A stretch of 64,000 bases of DNA from Monarcha castaneiventris obscurior (lineage: Eukaryota; Chordata; Aves; Passeriformes; Monarchidae). The stretch lies in assembly GCA_026261815.1 (NCBI GenBank), contig JAMPIT010000539.1:7580501-7644500 (forward strand), in the 5' to 3' direction. Position numbers and translations under genes: made by a program. The notes beneath the pieces were generated by a model, which was not told where the DNA came from, did not search any database, and saw nothing but the letters and a program-made list of their open reading frames with translations. Each line of letters opens with the position of its first letter. Position 1 is the first letter of the stretch. This document shows, one piece after another, positions 37,855-64,000 of the stretch.

Positions 37855-40800
37855 CTTAAGGGAAACAATATTTTATTTAACATCCCATTTGTCTTACAGT
37901 ACCTCTGCATACAACACATTGTATAAAAGCCAATCTGTCAACACAAACATGTGCTGCCGTCTTGGTAAAGTGACAAAGCTATAGCAAAAAAGACAGAATA
38001 GTCTATTTTTCTGGAAACAAATCAGAGTATTTCCTTCTGTTTTAGTCCAGATAACAACAGCAATCACAATCAAGAACCTTGTATGGTACAATTGGATGAG
38101 ACACTTCTGATAAAATCAACACACAGCTATTTCTTAGTCACTATGGTAGCAAACTCTTCTAAAATTACATTATTATTCAGCCATTAGAGTGATGAAGAAG
38201 TGGCTTGTTTTAGGAATGGATGGAAACAGAAAGTGATTTTTCTGTATCACGTGGCAGCAGCCACTTCCATGTCCTGGGAAATGCTTCCGGTTGAATTACC
38301 ATCAGTTCTCCCCCATGGTGGAAAGAGCTGGTATTTTTTGAGTTATTCCCTCCCCTCACATGCCCAAACCCTGAGCTGGGCACACAGAGCAGCCAGTTCC
38401 TTGTGGGGGTCAGGGCTGTCGCTGGTCACCCGGAGCACAGGGAGCAGCGCCAGGCTCCAGAGCAGCACATTCCATATGGCAAGACCGAGGAAACACCACA
38501 GCTCTGCTGCTCTGCTGTCCCCAGGCTACTGATTACGTCTGACAAAAGGCATCTTAGTACACAGCAAGGATGGCCCAGCCACAAGGAAGGACTGTGCAGT
38601 GTCCCCAACAGGCACTGTCAGTGTTGTGGTCACCATGACACAGCTGCCAAGTCACAAGCACTGCAACTGTCACACTGTACAAACAGCATCAGTAGTTGTA
38701 GCAATTTATAGCCTACCTACAACTATTTCATACTGAATGATGCACCTTCATTTATTTCCTATGACTGAACCTGAAAATAAAGGCAGAAAACTTCAATGAG
38801 ACTTACAGAAAAAAAGTAACACAGATGAGTGAAGTGACACAACAGAACTGCTTCCTGTTCATGTGCATCCCCAGCGCCCTCAGGTGATGTGATGGGAGTC
38901 TGGGGCCATCTTTGCATCACCAGCTTCACCTGGCCAAGAGGCTGTATGGCACAGGGATCTCTGTCCCTGACTGTGCAGGGCTTTGAAGTCAAGGTATCGC
39001 TCTTCAGGAATGAAGGGAGGGAACGAGCTGCTGTTGCTCTAGCTCCACCTATCCCAGCTAAACCTGCACCTAGTTGTTAGCCAGCCTGTCTGGGAAAGGG
39101 ATGGAAGGAGCTGGAATAGGAACGGGAAGGAAAGAAGCTAAACACTAACTGCAGAGTTACTCTATCACAAGCAGAGCTCAACTTCTGGTGCACTGTGGTA
39201 GCAGCTCAGCAAACACACCTCTGGGTCACACTCCTTGGAAATCACTGGCACTTGCTATATCTCCATCTCCCCAGAGGACCAGCCCATGATCCAAAGGTTC
39301 CAAGAGGAATCTGCCAGCTGGGCTGTTGCCTGAATGCTGCCAGCCTGTTGGAAGTGACCTCGCTCCACCCTCCATCCTGCTGAGACTGGATGCCTGGTCA
39401 CTGTGACTAATCTTCCTGGATCAGCCTGCAGGGGTATTACAGGAACAAATTAAAGACACTACCCGTTTTGGGAAAAAATATCTTAAAATTGAACAAAAAA
39501 ATCGATGCAGTTAATAAAAGTGTTCCCCTACATATCCTAACTTCTCGCCTTAAATCTATTTTGATATATATATGTGCTGGTAATGTTTCTTTATACATAG
39601 ATATGACATCTGACAAGAGCTACTACCCAGCTGGCAAAGGCTCTACAGTCTCTTGGGTGGGCATTGATAGAAAAGGATATTGTACAAACTGAGCACCTTT
39701 TTACAACCAGCTAACAACAGAAGGTTGTTGTACTTTGCAAGTTCCTTCACCACACTCTTCTGTACTTAGATCTTCACGTCTTGGCTCTCTCAATCAAAAA
39801 AAGTCCTTGAGTTTTAAGACTTTCATATCTCTGTTACATTGATTAGCAAACAGTTCACAGCTTTGACTACTTGTTGATATAAACAATATCTCTCATAAGC
39901 CTACAAAAGCTTTTGGGATGGGCAGCTGTATCTATTTTCATGAGGCTCCATTAATTTCATCATGCCTATTTGCAGTAGAATTACTGATCAAACCTTATCT
40001 GAGTACATCCTGGACTAGAACAACAATATCATCTGCTTTGTATTTCTAAACAACTTTGTGAAAACAGTGAGTAAATACATTTTCAGGTAAGTAGTACAGT
40101 GTGGCCCTATCCATATCCACTTAAATGGATAAATTAATTTTTATGCTTTATACATAAAAATACAAATCAGCACTATATTGTATCAAGTGCAATAACTTTG
40201 TGAAGGCTTTTGAAAAAAGCTTCCTCATTCTCCACATACATGATATAGCTTTTGGACTTCTTAAGTAAAATTTTATTTTACATTAATACCTGAGAGTATC
40301 AGGGAGAGTATAAGACATAATTCATAAATTTAACACCAACTGCAATGAAGGCATTTCACAAAGTGCCTGTAACAGGAGTCAGAAATTTGTTTTATTCTTC
40401 ATTCACACCAGTATTGCAAGAAAAGCCTCAGAAAGATACCATCCCCATTCTACTTCTTTAAAAAAAACATGCACAGTATAAAAATAATGCTGCTCTGCAG
40501 AGAAAGATTGTCATACAGGCTTTTTTAACTGTCTGTCAAACAGACATTTTTAACTAGTTTTGCACAGATTCCCCACTTACTTTGCTATTGTTGTTAAAAT
40601 ACAAGCTCATATCCTCCTTCTCTGAATGCCTTCTAGCACCAGTTACCAAAGATTCAAGGTCAACATTTCTCAGCATTTACACTGGCAGAGCTTTACTCCA
40701 CAGGATCTCTACTATATCATATTTTCTATATTAAAAATTTCAAGTCAGATTCAAGGGAGTTTTCTTGTTGCCTTGAATCCAGACAGATGGAAAATAGTAC

Positions 40801-41846
40801 AGCAGCAATAACACAGAGTGCTATAGAAAAGCAATAGTAATTACTGGGTTGAGATAAGGACTCAGGATAGGCAAAGAAGCAACTGCAACCTGTCCCTGAG
40901 CAGCTCAATAGTCAACATTCAGCTACAGATGGCCTGTGCTTGGGCTTTCCAATCACCAGCAAAACTCTACATTTCATCAACATGCTCCAAAGAAGACAAC
41001 AATGGCTCCTCTAAGTACAACCACCATGTGGTCAGACAGATTTAGCCACTGCTTTCCCCTGATTTCAAACAATCAATATTAGTTTTTGCATCCTTGTGCA
41101 GCCTGGATGAATAAGCTTCCATCCTTTTCAACTTTTTTTGTTGGAGGATTGGTATGAAAATGGGAAAGAGACCTCTAGGCCGAGCTAGAAAAGCAGGCAA
41201 CCAGTTTTTTGTTGCAAATACTGAGACATGGGCTGGGAGAATGCAACCTGCAAACTGCTGATGAGGGGCTGGAATCTGCTAGGGTCCACACCCATGGGTA
41301 ACATCAAAACAGAGGAATGGAGAGCAGGGCAACTTCCTTTTCTAATCTCATGGTCTTGTGCTACCACAGCCTCTGTTCTTAGTCTTCACCCTGCTTTGAC
41401 CCCAGTCCACATGCAAGTTTGGAAATAATTAATTAATGTGGAAGACAACCTCAAAGCAGTTGATACTCCTTTAAAGTGAAAATGATAAAAAGTCATTCCT
41501 TTTATGACAGTAATAGAAATGAACCTGGAGAACACCCACTCTAACAACAGTCATTCAGATAGGTTTGCAACAGGTACACTATCTCCAAGCAATGTTGCAT
41601 GTTTCCATAACATGGTAAAGACAGTTTCTTATTCAGTCCCTTTTTTTGGAGCGAAACTTATGAACAATGCAAGAAAGTGATTGTGCTTCAAACTATTTTT
41701 ATTTACATTACATACCAGTAATCTGATAATTAAAGCTAACTCTTCAAACTTCATTCCCTATGTAAACACCAGACTTGATTTCCATAGTTAGAGCCTTCAT
41801 TTGTAAGCATTTTATGTGATTAATTCAGTCTCAAAGGTAAAGAAAA
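37855..41846 (-). other. TBC1D8: Putative TBC1D8 3' UTR
   Basis: After the stop at 41847-41849 no further exon can be supported on the - strand. Candidate poly(A) signals occur from about 145 bases after the stop (41698-41703) out to 37872-37877, so the UTR may be anywhere from 0.15 to 4 kb. No RNA gene or clear transposon was recognised here. Confidence 0.5.
37872..37877 (-). promoter_or_regulatory. Distal TBC1D8 poly(A) signal candidate (AATAAA on the - strand)
   Basis: TTTATT on the + strand gives AATAAA on the - strand, with a TG-rich stretch downstream on that strand at about 37802-37825. Other - strand signals closer to the stop (41698-41703, 40391-40396, 40272-40277, 38751-38756) mean the 3' end may vary. 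Confidence 0.5.

Positions 41847-64000
<22,154 letters not shown>

Noticed and set aside
37346..41846. A hidden RPL31 gene between NPAS2 and TBC1D8
   Set aside because: None of the open frames or translated stretches shows RPL31-like basic sequence on either strand.

Overview
This is a piece of vertebrate nuclear genome, most likely from a bird. Genes are split into short exons with GT-AG introns. Several 3'-truncated CR1 LINE copies, the dominant retrotransposon of bird genomes, lie in the introns. The introns are compact for vertebrate genes. I cannot name the species.

Two protein-coding genes face each other tail to tail. NPAS2, a bHLH-PAS paralogue of the circadian activator CLOCK, runs on the + strand. 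I can follow its whole coding sequence from the ATG at 7732 to the stop at 33421-33423, in 20 coding exons whose phases all join cleanly to give 835 residues. TBC1D8, a Rab-GAP-like protein with two GRAM domains, a TBC domain and an EF-hand-like motif, runs on the - strand. Twenty coding exons, from the second coding exon (62725) to the stop (41847), are in the window. Only the first coding exon and the promoter lie beyond the right edge.

Layout: 1-7706 is sequence upstream of the first coding exon of NPAS2, most likely its first intron, with no exon or CpG island that I can support. 7707-33423 holds the NPAS2 coding exons. bHLH is at 7732-9255, PAS-A at about 10004-15353, PAS-B at about 16125-22780, a Ser-rich linker at 24821-27909, the CLOCK-type coiled coil at 28855-29013, and a Gln/Pro-rich tail at 29515-33423. 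33424 to about 37345 is a long putative NPAS2 3' UTR with several poly(A) signals. About 37345-37855 is the short gap between the two genes. About 37855-41846 is the putative TBC1D8 3' UTR. 41847-62725 holds the TBC1D8 exons, and 62726-64000 is its first intron.

The two genes have no known joint function; they are neighbours by conserved synteny (human 2q11.2 also has NPAS2 next to TBC1D8, with RPL31 between them). I found no RNA genes, CRISPR, prokaryotic system or unknown multi-gene system here. The observations worth a second look are within the genes: a bHLH loop two residues longer than in mammals, a CLOCK-like C-terminus on NPAS2, conserved haem-ligand histidines, a weak splice donor that would give a truncated NPAS2, frame-neutral exons, and the very tight convergent gene ends without RPL31.
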